Source: Allosphingosinicella sp042666435 (lineage in GTDB: Bacteria > Pseudomonadota > Alphaproteobacteria > Sphingomonadales > Sphingomonadaceae). Taken from it: a DNA stretch of 64,000 nucleotides. The DNA is taken from assembly GCF_042666435.1 (NCBI RefSeq), contig NZ_JBHTDC010000001.1, positions 682,001 through 746,000 of the forward strand. The letters are read 5' to 3'. The notes beneath the pieces were generated by a model that made no database searches, was not told where the DNA came from, and saw nothing but the letters and a program-made list of their open reading frames with translations. Shown piece by piece: positions 51,658 through 60,275 of the stretch. How positions within the stretch are numbered: the first letter of the stretch is position 1; each line of letters opens with the position of its first letter. The position numbers and the translations under genes are program-made.

Positions 51658-51885
51658 TCAGTCCTCGCGGCTATCCGCGGTCGGCGCGGAAGGCGTGCTG
51701 CGCCTGAACAGGCCGGTGATGCGGGCGAGCTGGACCTTGCCGAACAGCAGCACGCTGGCGACGATTCCGGTCACCATCTGCAGCACCAGGCTGATCGTGC
51801 CGGAATCGAGATAGGCATGAGCCGGCGCGGCGGTGAGGACCGCCGTCACGACCAGCGCGAAAAGGAAATCGGAGAGGCGCTTCAT
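51658..51885 (-). CDS. Small secreted/membrane protein (YLDSGTIS type)
   Basis: 75 residues. Signal-like start MKRLSDFLFALVVTAVLTA ending AHA, then YLDSGTISLVLQMVTGIVAS and a second hydrophobic stretch ending LFGKVQLARI. The YLDPGTGSxxxQ-type motif is a recognisable small family that accompanies envelope polysaccharide genes. First gene of the three-gene operon with the methyltransferase and sulfatase-like protein. Function unknown. Confidence 0.75.
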   Translation of the reverse strand: MKRLSDFLFALVVTAVLTAAPAHAYLDSGTISLVLQMVTGIVASVLLFGKVQLARITGLFRRSTPSAPTADSRED

Positions 51886-51969
51886 GGGCTGCGGAATCCC
51901 TCTTTGTGTGAGGAAATCCGGTCTGCATGGTAATGGTTAAGATGCCGTTGCGACGCCCGTCGGCGGTGG

Positions 51970-53370
51970 CTACCGGGTCGTCGTTCGCCGGCTCCCGTAA
52001 AGAAGGTAGATCGCCAGCCCCACGACATGGGCGAAGAAGAAATAGACCTGCGTCTTCTCGGGCAGGCTGTAGAACAGATAGAGGCAGCCGAGGATCGCGC
52101 CGAGCCCGACCACCCAGGGCAAGGGCGTGCGGAACTGGCGCGGCGCGTCCGGTTCCCGGCGGCGCATGATGAGCATGCACAAGGCGACGGCGATGAAGGC
52201 GGTGAGCGTCCCGGCATTGGCGAGGGCGGCGAGGTCGCCGAGCGGAATGAAGCCGGCGAGCACAGCGACGACGGCGGCGGTGAATATGGTGATGCGCACC
52301 GGCGTGCCCCGCGCCGAGACCTTGGCCAGGCCCCGGGGCAGCAGCCCGTCGCGCGCCATCACGAAGAAGATGCGGCTCTGCCCGTAGAAGAAAGCGAGGA
52401 TCACCGTCGGCAGCGCGATCACCGCCGAGACGGCGAGATAGGTCGCCGCGGCCGGCTGCCCCAGCTCGCGCAGGATCAGCGCCAGCGGCTCCGGGCTGTT
52501 GGCGAAGCGGGTATAGGCGAGCGCGCCCACCGCGGCGATCGCGACCGCCATGTAGATGATGACGCAGGCGACCATCGAACCCACGATCCCGATCTTGAGA
52601 TCGCGATCGGGATTCTTGGTCTCCTCAGCCGCCGTCGCGATCGCGTCGAAGCCGTAGAATGCGAAGAAGATGATCGCCGCGGCCGCCATCACGCCGCGCT
52701 CCACCCCTTCCGCGTCGACGCTCTTGGGAAAGCCGTAGGGGCTGAACGGCTCCAGATTGGCGGCGTTGAAATAAGGGAGCGCGACCACGACGAACACGAT
52801 CAGCGCCACGATCTTCACCAGCACCAGAGCCGCATTCAGGGTCGCGCTCTCCTTGGTGCCGAGCATGAGCAGGCCGGCGATGACCGCGATGATGAAGATG
52901 GCGGGCAGGTTGATGATGCCGCCCAGCTCCGGCCCCTGCATCATCGCCATCGGCACGCCGAGCCATGCCTGGAGCAGCGGCGCGGCATAGCCCGACCAGC
53001 CGACCGCCACCGCGCTCACCACCAAACTGTATTCGAGGATCAGGCTCCAGCCGACCGCCCAGGCGACCAGCTCGCCGATGACCACGTAGGAATAGGTGTA
53101 GGCGCTGCCCGACGCCGGGATCATCGTCGCCATCTCGGCATAGGCCAAGGCCGCGCAAGCGCAGATCAGGCCGGCGATGAGGAAGGAGAGGATGACGGCC
53201 GGCCCCGCTTTGTCGGCGCCGACGCCGATCAGGGTGAGGATGCCGGTGCCGACGATCGCGCCGACGCCGAGCGCGATCAGATGCGGCCAGGAAAGGCTTC
53301 GCGCCAGCCGATGCTCGGGCAGCAACTCCTCGGCCGCGATGATCCGCTTCCGCGCGTTCCAATTCTTCAT
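51970..53370 (-). CDS. APC family amino acid permease
   Basis: 466 residues from ATG 53370 (GGGGG 4 bases upstream). Twelve membrane helices. The first helix has the substrate-binding GVGAIVGTGILTLIG, and FFAFYGFDAIATAAEETKNPDRDLKIGI is the conserved helix 6-7 loop of the cationic amino acid transporter (CAT) subgroup. Likely imports amino acids with protons. Monocistronic between the operon above and tamB. Confidence 0.92.
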   Translation of the reverse strand: MKNWNARKRIIAAEELLPEHRLARSLSWPHLIALGVGAIVGTGILTLIGVGADKAGPAVILSFLIAGLICACAALAYAEMATMIPASGSAYTYSYVVIGELVAWAVGWSLILEYSLVVSAVAVGWSGYAAPLLQAWLGVPMAMMQGPELGGIINLPAIFIIAVIAGLLMLGTKESATLNAALVLVKIVALIVFVVVALPYFNAANLEPFSPYGFPKSVDAEGVERGVMAAAAIIFFAFYGFDAIATAAEETKNPDRDLKIGIVGSMVACVIIYMAVAIAAVGALAYTRFANSPEPLALILRELGQPAAATYLAVSAVIALPTVILAFFYGQSRIFFVMARDGLLPRGLAKVSARGTPVRITIFTAAVVAVLAGFIPLGDLAALANAGTLTAFIAVALCMLIMRRREPDAPRQFRTPLPWVVGLGAILGCLYLFYSLPEKTQVYFFFAHVVGLAIYLLYGSRRTTTR

Positions 53371-53453
53371 GCCGCCCCCGATGTCATGCGATTTTCTCCA
53401 CCATGGCGCGTCCCGAGGCATTCGTCGAGATAGGCCGAGACCGTCCTTCCAAC

Positions 53454-53492
53454 CGTCATTGCGAGGAGTGAAGCGACGACGCAAGCCAGAGC
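53454..53492. repeat. Single copy of GTCATTGCGAGGAG-type repeat
   Basis: CGTCATTGCGAGGAGTGAAG then CGACGACGCAAGCCAGAGC resembles a dispersed element common in alphaproteobacteria. It lies in the 145 bp gap between the permease start and the tamB stop. Confidence 0.55.
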
Positions 53493-53515
53493 GGCTCGAC
53501 AGGCGCGCTGGACTG

Positions 53516-56500
53516 CTAATAATCCTTCGACACGCGCACGTTGACGCTCTCGCGTCCGATGGTGGAGATGCTCGACAGGAGGGAAAGCCAGCGGGTGATC
53601 TGATATTCGACTTGGGTCGCCGAATAGCCGCGGCCGTCGGTGATGACCTCCACATAGACGCGGCGTCCGATATATTTGCCGGCCGCGATCGACGTGCCCT
53701 GGCCGGTCGAGATGTCGGCGGGGAGGATGCGCAGGCGGTCGAGGCCGGTGGCGCTGCGCACCGCGTTGATCGGATCGAGGCCGCCGCCCGAATTGTTGAG
53801 CGAGGCCACCGCCGCCGCCAGCTGAAGCGCCTCGGGCGCCGACAGGTTGGTGATCGACGTGCCGAAGAGCAGCCGGCTCAGCAATTCGTCCTGCGGCAAG
53901 GCGGGCGTGCTGGTGAAGGCGATCTCCGGCTTCTGGCCGCGCCCGGTGACCCGAATGGTGGCGTTGAGGCCCTGGAGGCCGCCCTCGGCGACGATGTCGA
54001 GCGTCGGGTTGATCGGGGTCTCGCCGAGGAAGCGGATGGTGCCGCGTTCGAGGTCGAAGCGGCGGCCGGCGAAATCGTAGCTGCCGCGAAGGAGCTCGGC
54101 GCGGCCCTCGATGCGGGGCTGGGTGACGGTGCCGCCGATGGCGAGGGCGGCGCTCCATTCGCTGTTGATGCCGAGGCCGGTGACGATGAGGCGGTTGTCG
54201 GCGCGAACGTCGAGATCGAGCCGCCACGGCGCGGGGACGCGCTCGGGCGCCGCCTCGGTATCGGGCCGGTTGATTTCCGTCACCTCGAGCCGCGGCACCT
54301 GCGCCGCCGCGGTCGCGCTGCCGAGCTTGAAGCTGCCGCTGACGAGGTCGACCTTGCCGGCGATGGTGCCCCCGGACCCGTCGGAGCGGATGGTGATCGG
54401 GCCGGTCACCTGCGCCTTGATGTCGTCGCGGTCGATGAGCTGCGCCGCCTGGGCGTCGATCGCCACGTCGATGCCGAAGCCGCGCGCGGCGGCAAGGTCG
54501 AAGCTGCCGCGCCCGGAGACCCGGCCGTCCTTCTTGGTGGTGCCGGTGAAGCGGTCGACCACGAGCCGCGAGCCGCCGAACCGGCCGGTCGCCTGGATAT
54601 TCTCGATGACGGTGCCGGTGACCGCGCTTTCGAGCCGCGCGCGCTCGGTCCTCACCGATCCCGTGATCCGGGGATCGTGGAGCGTGCCGCGTGCGTCGGC
54701 GCCCACCGCCACCGGTCCGCTCAAATCGAGCAGTTCCAGCCCGGTCAGCCGCCACAAGGTGTCGGCCGGCCCGTTGTAGCGCAGCTGGGCGAAGAGCGGG
54801 GCGCGCGACAGGCGCTCGCCCAAATCGCCGCTCGACCCGATCGGCGACAGCCGCGCCTGCGCCCGCCCGATCGTCTTGCCCTCGCTCACTGCCACCGCGC
54901 GCATCGCCGCGCCGCGTCCGTCGAGCTTGGCGACCACGCCGACATCGACCGGCCGCGACGACAGGACGAGCCCCGATCGGGTGAGGCCGCGCACGCGCAG
55001 GTTCACCGCCCCGGTCGGCGGCGCGCCGCCGCTCGGCGCGCGATAATCGAGCGTGCCCGACGCGATCCCGCCCATGCCGAGGCGCGGCCAGGCGATGTCG
55101 AGAATGGTGAGCGGCATCCGCTCCATCCGGGCGTTGAGCTCGGTGGCATCCGGCCCGAACAGGCCGGCGACGGTGGCGTTGCCGCCGGCGAAGGTGAGCG
55201 CGGTCGGCGCCAGCCGCCAGGCGTCGCCCGCCTTGGTGAGGACCGCAGGCTCGCTGAGCTCGATCGGCCGCCGGTCGACAGTGCCGCCGCCGGTGAGCCG
55301 CACCCGCCCCGGCGCGAAATCGGCGACGGCGCGGAACACGAAGTCGCGCCCGCGCGTGCCGGCGATATTGGCGCGGACCTGGCCGACGCCGCCGCGCATC
55401 CGCGCCTCGGCGGTCACATTCGCGATGGACAGCGGGCCGCGGCTGAGGCCGCCGGCGCTGAACGTGCCCTCGACCGACGTTCCGCCGGGATCGAGCAGGA
55501 TCACGCCGTCGAGCTTGCCGCGCCTTATGGCGATGGGCGGCGGGCCGGCGAAGCGGGCGTCGCGCGCCGTCAGATGCGCCTCGATCCGCTGGACCGTGCC
55601 GGCCGGGCGGAACATCAGGCGCCCGTCGAGCCCGCCGCCCGCGACGTTCAACTGTCCAGTGAAGCCGCCCGGGTCGGAACGCAGCATCCCCGATGCGCTC
55701 GTGCCCGACACGTTGAGGGCGGCCACCTGGATCGTGGCAGGCCGGCCGCTCGGCAGCAGGATCGCGCCGCGCGAGGTGAACGGCCCGAGATACGACTGCC
55801 CCTCGGCGCGGTAGGCAAAGCCCTCCGCGGTCGGGTCGAGATCGAGCCGCACGTCGGCGAGCCCCATCGCCTCGTTGGGCCGCTCCAGCCGGATCGCCAG
55901 CTTCGGCCGCTCGATGCGGCCGTCGAGCGTCATCGCGAACGGGCCATATTCCGCCTGCTCGCCCGAGCCTTCGAACCAGAAGGTGCCGTCGCGCCGGCGA
56001 TAGCCGTTGCCCGAGATGCGGATCGACGGCGCGGTCAGCCTGAGGTTGCGGAAATGCAGGATCTTGTCCGGCCCGCGCACCAGATCGGCCTCGATCTCGG
56101 GCAGCCCGCCCGCGAGCCCGGCCAGGAACTTGTTGTCGAACCGCCGCACCCAGGCGCGGCCTTTGCCGGTCACCAAAGTGCCGCGCCCGCCCGCCCCTTC
56201 GACGATCCGCAACTCGCTGGTCACGTCGACGATGCCGAGCCCGGGAATGAGGTAGCGCGTCAGCCCACCCGAGAGAACGATTTGATAGTCGCCGTTCACC
56301 AGATCGACGAACATGCCCAATGTGCCCTTGAGCTTGTCCGAGGTGAGCGTGAGCCCCTCCCCCGTCAGCCGCCGCGCCGTCACCTGGAGCACGCCCTGGA
56401 CCCGGAGGTTGGCGAGAATGCCGCCGGCCACGTCGCCGACGCCGGTCACCCGCCGCGCGGTCAGCAGCAAGGGCACCTTGACCGGCTCCTTTGAAAGCTG

Positions 56501-57703
56501 CCCCCGCCCTTCGGCGCGCACATCCTCGAACCCGGTATCGTCGAAGGCCACGCGCGGCGATGTCAGCCGATAGGCGAAGGTAGCGCGGCGAAACGGGCCG
56601 TCGAGCAAAGCCGTCAGTCGCACCCGCTCGCCGGTCATGTTGGGGAATAGGGCCGGGGGGCGGAGCAGGTCGGCGCCGATGCGGACGTCATCGAAGCCGC
56701 TGGTGGCGAGATCGACGACGCCCTTGGCCTCGATCCTCAGCGCCGAAGAGCGCAGCGACAGGGTTCCGTCGAGCCGCCGATCCTTGAGCGTGGCGGCGGC
56801 GTTGAGCAGCACCCTCGGCGCCGTCAGCCGCGCCTGCTTGCCCTTGAGGAATTGCGACGGCATCAGCCAGCCCGAGAGCCGGAATCGTCCCTCGTCGACC
56901 CGCAGCGACAAATCGGCCGTGCTCCGTCCCGAGAGAGCGAGCCGCGCCGTCCCCGCCCAGGCGCTCCACCGTCCGTCGCCATGGATTTCGAGCGCGATCG
57001 GCCGCCTGGTGCCGAGGATCGCGCCGGTGACGCTGTCGGCCGGAGCGGCGAGGCTGACATCCACGTCGAAATGGTCGCGATCCGGCTCGGCGTCGAGCAG
57101 CAGGCTCAGCCGGTCGCCGCCGTCTTTCACCTCAGCCTCGATCTCGATCAGCGCCCGGCCGGCGCGTATGTCCGCCTCGCCCGAGACGCTGGCGATCCGG
57201 CGCTCGCCCGCCACCCCCTCCTCGAAGCGCAATTGGGCGATCTCCAGCCGGCCGATGCGGATGTCGAAATCGGGAAGGATCGGCGTCGGCTCGTCGCTCG
57301 GAACCAGCTTGGGAAGGCGGTGGACGATGACGAGTTTGGAGGCGAGGTCGTCGACGATCAGCCGGTTCGTCAGCCAGCCGGTCGGCCGCCAGTCCAGTTC
57401 GATCAAGGGCGATTCCGCGAACAACCCCTGCGGATCGTACAGCCGGACATCGCGCAAAAGGGTGTCGCCCCAGATCGATCCTTCGATACGCCCGACCCGG
57501 ATCTTGAGGCCGGAAGAGGGGCTGAGCGCGGCGATGCGGTCGGCGATGAAGCGGTGGCCGGCATCGGTGTCGAGAAACCCGATCAAGGCGGCCAGCGCGA
57601 CCAGCAGGGCGACGATCAGCCCGACCGCGCCTTTGGCCGCGCCCGACAGCCACCGCCGCGGCCGGCGTGCCGGGCGTTCCTCGGCGATGTCCTCGCCGGC
57701 CAT
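53516..57703 (-). CDS. tamB: Translocation and assembly module subunit TamB
   Basis: 1395 residues. One N-terminal membrane anchor (GAAKGAVGLIVALLVALAALIGFL, ~21-44), then a long stretch of beta repeats, ending in the DUF490/TamB domain with GTIRFLGETPINPTLDIVAE and LFGTSITNLSAPEALQLAAAV. Forms a periplasmic bridge between inner and outer membrane and moves phospholipids or helps autotransporter assembly. The start overlaps the tamA stop by one base. Longer than E. coli TamB (1259), normal for sphingomonads. Confidence 0.93.
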   Translation of the reverse strand: MAGEDIAEERPARRPRRWLSGAAKGAVGLIVALLVALAALIGFLDTDAGHRFIADRIAALSPSSGLKIRVGRIEGSIWGDTLLRDVRLYDPQGLFAESPLIELDWRPTGWLTNRLIVDDLASKLVIVHRLPKLVPSDEPTPILPDFDIRIGRLEIAQLRFEEGVAGERRIASVSGEADIRAGRALIEIEAEVKDGGDRLSLLLDAEPDRDHFDVDVSLAAPADSVTGAILGTRRPIALEIHGDGRWSAWAGTARLALSGRSTADLSLRVDEGRFRLSGWLMPSQFLKGKQARLTAPRVLLNAAATLKDRRLDGTLSLRSSALRIEAKGVVDLATSGFDDVRIGADLLRPPALFPNMTGERVRLTALLDGPFRRATFAYRLTSPRVAFDDTGFEDVRAEGRGQLSKEPVKVPLLLTARRVTGVGDVAGGILANLRVQGVLQVTARRLTGEGLTLTSDKLKGTLGMFVDLVNGDYQIVLSGGLTRYLIPGLGIVDVTSELRIVEGAGGRGTLVTGKGRAWVRRFDNKFLAGLAGGLPEIEADLVRGPDKILHFRNLRLTAPSIRISGNGYRRRDGTFWFEGSGEQAEYGPFAMTLDGRIERPKLAIRLERPNEAMGLADVRLDLDPTAEGFAYRAEGQSYLGPFTSRGAILLPSGRPATIQVAALNVSGTSASGMLRSDPGGFTGQLNVAGGGLDGRLMFRPAGTVQRIEAHLTARDARFAGPPPIAIRRGKLDGVILLDPGGTSVEGTFSAGGLSRGPLSIANVTAEARMRGGVGQVRANIAGTRGRDFVFRAVADFAPGRVRLTGGGTVDRRPIELSEPAVLTKAGDAWRLAPTALTFAGGNATVAGLFGPDATELNARMERMPLTILDIAWPRLGMGGIASGTLDYRAPSGGAPPTGAVNLRVRGLTRSGLVLSSRPVDVGVVAKLDGRGAAMRAVAVSEGKTIGRAQARLSPIGSSGDLGERLSRAPLFAQLRYNGPADTLWRLTGLELLDLSGPVAVGADARGTLHDPRITGSVRTERARLESAVTGTVIENIQATGRFGGSRLVVDRFTGTTKKDGRVSGRGSFDLAAARGFGIDVAIDAQAAQLIDRDDIKAQVTGPITIRSDGSGGTIAGKVDLVSGSFKLGSATAAAQVPRLEVTEINRPDTEAAPERVPAPWRLDLDVRADNRLIVTGLGINSEWSAALAIGGTVTQPRIEGRAELLRGSYDFAGRRFDLERGTIRFLGETPINPTLDIVAEGGLQGLNATIRVTGRGQKPEIAFTSTPALPQDELLSRLLFGTSITNLSAPEALQLAAAVASLNNSGGGLDPINAVRSATGLDRLRILPADISTGQGTSIAAGKYIGRRVYVEVITDGRGYSATQVEYQITRWLSLLSSISTIGRESVNVRVSKDY

Positions 57704-59685
57704 CAGAAGGCCTGCCCCAGCGAGACCGTGACGGCGATCCGCGGGTCGCCGCTCCGCCGGTCCAGCGGCGTCCCGACATCGACCCGGATCGGCCCGAAAT
57801 TGGTGTGATAGCGAACGCCGATGCCGGCGCCGAAGCGCAGGTCGTCCAATTTGGGCAGCGAGGATTCGTAGATGTTGCCGGCGTCGATGAAAGGCACGAT
57901 GCCGAGCTTGTCGCCGAACGCATCTACCCTCACGCGCGCCTCGATCGCGAATTCGGCGAGGCTGCGGCCGCCGATCGGATCGTCGAACACCGGGTCGCGC
58001 GGTCCCAGCCGCTGGAAGCCGTAGCCCCTCACCGATCCGCCGCCGCCCGCATAGAAACGCCGCGACGGGGCGATGCGGTCGCGGCTCGCGCCGACGATCG
58101 TGCCGAGCCGCGTCCGCCCGGCGATCACCACCCGGTCCGAGACCGGCTGGTAGAAGCTGCCGTCCACCTGGGCGCGGGCGTAGAAGAAGCTGCCGCTCTG
58201 CAGCGACGCCTCGGGCGAGAAGCGGCTCGACAGGCGGAAGCCCGACGTGGGATCGAGCAGGTCGTTCGACCCGTCATAGGAGAGCGTCGCCGGCAGCGCG
58301 GCGATAAAGAAGGTGCGGCGCCGGGTCATGCCGCTGTCGACATCGACGTCGCGCTCGTCGCTGGCGATGAGGTCGGCGCCGAGCGACCAGGTCCATGTCT
58401 TCTGCCAGATGATGTTGGTCTGCCGCTCGATGCCGGCGCCCAGAAGGAACGTGTTCGCCTCATAGGCGTCGCGCTCGATGTGGCTGGCGGCGATCTGCGC
58501 CGTCAGCACCTGGTCGCGCTCGCGGAAATTGTTGCGCCTGAGCGTCGCCGACAGGAGCTGCTCTCTTGTCCCCGCGACGCCCCGGAAGGTGACCGCGCCC
58601 TCGGGCCGGATCAGGTTGCGATGCTGCCAGCTCGCCTCGATCCGGACACCCTCGCCGGTGCCGTAGCCCGCCGCGCCGGCGATAGTCCGCATCGGCGCCG
58701 GCTCCAGAGTCACCGCGACATCGACGGTGCGGCTGGCGGGATCGTCGATCAGGCGGATGGTGACGGCGGAGACCAGGCCGGTCTGGATCAGCGCCCGCCT
58801 CAGATCGTCGATCAGCGGCGCCTCATAATCGTCCCCGGGCTCGAAGCGGGCGATCGTGTCGATGTGGCGAGCGCTGAACAGGGGCTCGCCCTCGACGATG
58901 ATCCGCCCGAACTGGCGCGCGCCGTTGGGATCGACCGGCAGCACCAGGGTCGCCGTCCGCGTCTCGTGGTCGACGACGATGTCGAGCGCGCCGACCTCGG
59001 CGAAGGCGTAGCCCCGCGCGCCCAGCTCCAGCCGAAGCGCCGCCTGCCCTGTCGTCACCCGGGCGGCGTCGACCGGTTCGCCTTCGTCGATCCCGAATGC
59101 CTCGCGCAGCGCGGTCGCATCCTCGCCGGCCGCGTCGATGCCGGGCAGCCGCACCTCGGCGAAGCTGTAGCGCGGCCCCGGCTCGACCTGGAGGGTCACG
59201 ACCAAAGAGGCGTTCCCTTCCGCTGCCTCGACCCGCGTATCGACCATCGCATCGTAAAAACCGTGGGCGCGCAGCAGCTCGGCGAGCAGGTCCGCATCCT
59301 CGCGGGCGCGCCGGTCTATCTGCGCCGCATTGGCCGGGTCGTCGCGATTCTCCTCGAGCGTCGACAGCGCGCCGAACTGGGCGAGCAGATTTTCGGCGGG
59401 CGCCGCCTCCAGTCCCTCGATGCGAACGCTGTAGCCGCGCTCCCCGGTCGCGTCGGCGATATCGGTGTCGGGCGTCTCGGCGATATCCTCGCCGGCCTCG
59501 GCCTCCATGTCGGGCCATTCGACGCCGAGATCGGGCAGCGGCGCGAGCGGCGCCGACGGGTCGAGCGGCGCCTCCAGCTCTCCCATCGAGTCGGCGTCCT
59601 GCGCCGGCGCTTTCTCGTGACAAAGAATGAGGGCGGCGGCGGCCAGCACGGCCACCACAGGCCGCCCCGCAGCGACTTGCAACAT
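57703..59685 (-). CDS. tamA: TamA, Omp85-family outer-membrane protein
   Basis: 660 residues. Signal peptide at residues 1-~28 (VLAAAALILCHEKAPAQ). An acidic linker (~30-80), three POTRA domains (~85-320), and an Omp85 barrel with the conserved RFYAGGGGSVRGYGFQRLGP (the VRGY/F motif of lid loop 6) and a terminal aromatic (LGQAF). Works with TamB encoded downstream. The acidic insert between signal and POTRA1 is longer than in E. coli TamA. Confidence 0.93.
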   Translation of the reverse strand: MLQVAAGRPVVAVLAAAALILCHEKAPAQDADSMGELEAPLDPSAPLAPLPDLGVEWPDMEAEAGEDIAETPDTDIADATGERGYSVRIEGLEAAPAENLLAQFGALSTLEENRDDPANAAQIDRRAREDADLLAELLRAHGFYDAMVDTRVEAAEGNASLVVTLQVEPGPRYSFAEVRLPGIDAAGEDATALREAFGIDEGEPVDAARVTTGQAALRLELGARGYAFAEVGALDIVVDHETRTATLVLPVDPNGARQFGRIIVEGEPLFSARHIDTIARFEPGDDYEAPLIDDLRRALIQTGLVSAVTIRLIDDPASRTVDVAVTLEPAPMRTIAGAAGYGTGEGVRIEASWQHRNLIRPEGAVTFRGVAGTREQLLSATLRRNNFRERDQVLTAQIAASHIERDAYEANTFLLGAGIERQTNIIWQKTWTWSLGADLIASDERDVDVDSGMTRRRTFFIAALPATLSYDGSNDLLDPTSGFRLSSRFSPEASLQSGSFFYARAQVDGSFYQPVSDRVVIAGRTRLGTIVGASRDRIAPSRRFYAGGGGSVRGYGFQRLGPRDPVFDDPIGGRSLAEFAIEARVRVDAFGDKLGIVPFIDAGNIYESSLPKLDDLRFGAGIGVRYHTNFGPIRVDVGTPLDRRSGDPRIAVTVSLGQAF

Positions 59686-59743
59686 CGCGCGAATCTAGCG
59701 GGAGGCGCACCCCTCCGCCAGCACCGAATGGAGCCGTCCGCCG

Positions 59744-59953
59744 CTAATGGACGGTGCCCGTCACATCCTCGCCACGGAGCATCTCGATCGTCCGCTCGAT
59801 CTGCCGCCAGTGGCAGAAATGGAGGACGTTGCCGAGCGAGCGGCTGCGATCCGCCCGATTGGCCGCCTCGACCACGGCCAGCTCGCCGAAAACCGCGATC
59901 AGCTCGGTCGCCTCGGCCAAAGCCGCGCGGTCGGAGACATGGACATGGTGCAC
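59744..59953 (-). CDS. Hypothetical small protein
   Basis: 69 residues from GTG 59953; the open frame reaches 60010. VHHVHVSDRAALAEATELIAVFGELAVVEAANRADRSR then GNVLHFCHWRQIERTIEMLRGED outline an alpha/beta small protein with FCHWRQIER as most distinctive piece. No family recognised. Upstream of tamA on the same strand, 58 bp away. A ribosome binding site is not obvious, so the start is uncertain. Confidence 0.55.
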   Translation of the reverse strand: MHHVHVSDRAALAEATELIAVFGELAVVEAANRADRSRSLGNVLHFCHWRQIERTIEMLRGEDVTGTVH

Positions 59954-60275
59954 GGGGGAGCCTTTACGCAAATTACATCCGGGCGCTCCCCTACGCTGCC
60001 AGCCTTTCAAAATGCCGCATTGCCGTACTCAACGAAGCGTTCACCATCGCTCGCAAAAGGAGGCTGGACATCGAAATCGGCGCGCGGAATGTTCATGTCG
60101 GATCGTTCCGGCCCCAACAGAAGCTCGCCTTGATCGCGACTGCGCGTGCATTCGGCTCCCTCGTTTTTACCGTCATCCCCTTATTGGGGGATGCGAATAG
60201 TGTGAAAAGTCAGATACTCCCGTTTGCAATCGAATTACACCGGGCTTGGACTGGACGTTTGCGGGGGAGTAAATC
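59954..60275. other. Leader region of the RTX gene, no gene seen
   Basis: 322 bp between a leftward hypothetical and the RTX gene. It is less GC-rich than the genes. It holds a 7 bp stem CATCCCC-TTATTG-GGGGATG (60174-60193) and GGGGGAG (60262-60268) as ribosome binding site. The promoter of the RTX gene should be here; I could not fix its boxes. Confidence 0.5.
60174..60193 (+). promoter_or_regulatory. Hairpin in RTX leader
   Basis: Perfect 7 bp stem CATCCCC/GGGGATG with 6-base loop, 82 bp before the RTX start. May be an operator or RNA leader structure. Confidence 0.4.

Noticed and set aside
53177..56494. 1105-codon plus-strand frame opposite tamB and the permease
   Set aside because: It crosses two unrelated genes, is dominated by Arg/Ala/Gly/Asp, and has no recognised domain or ribosome binding site.
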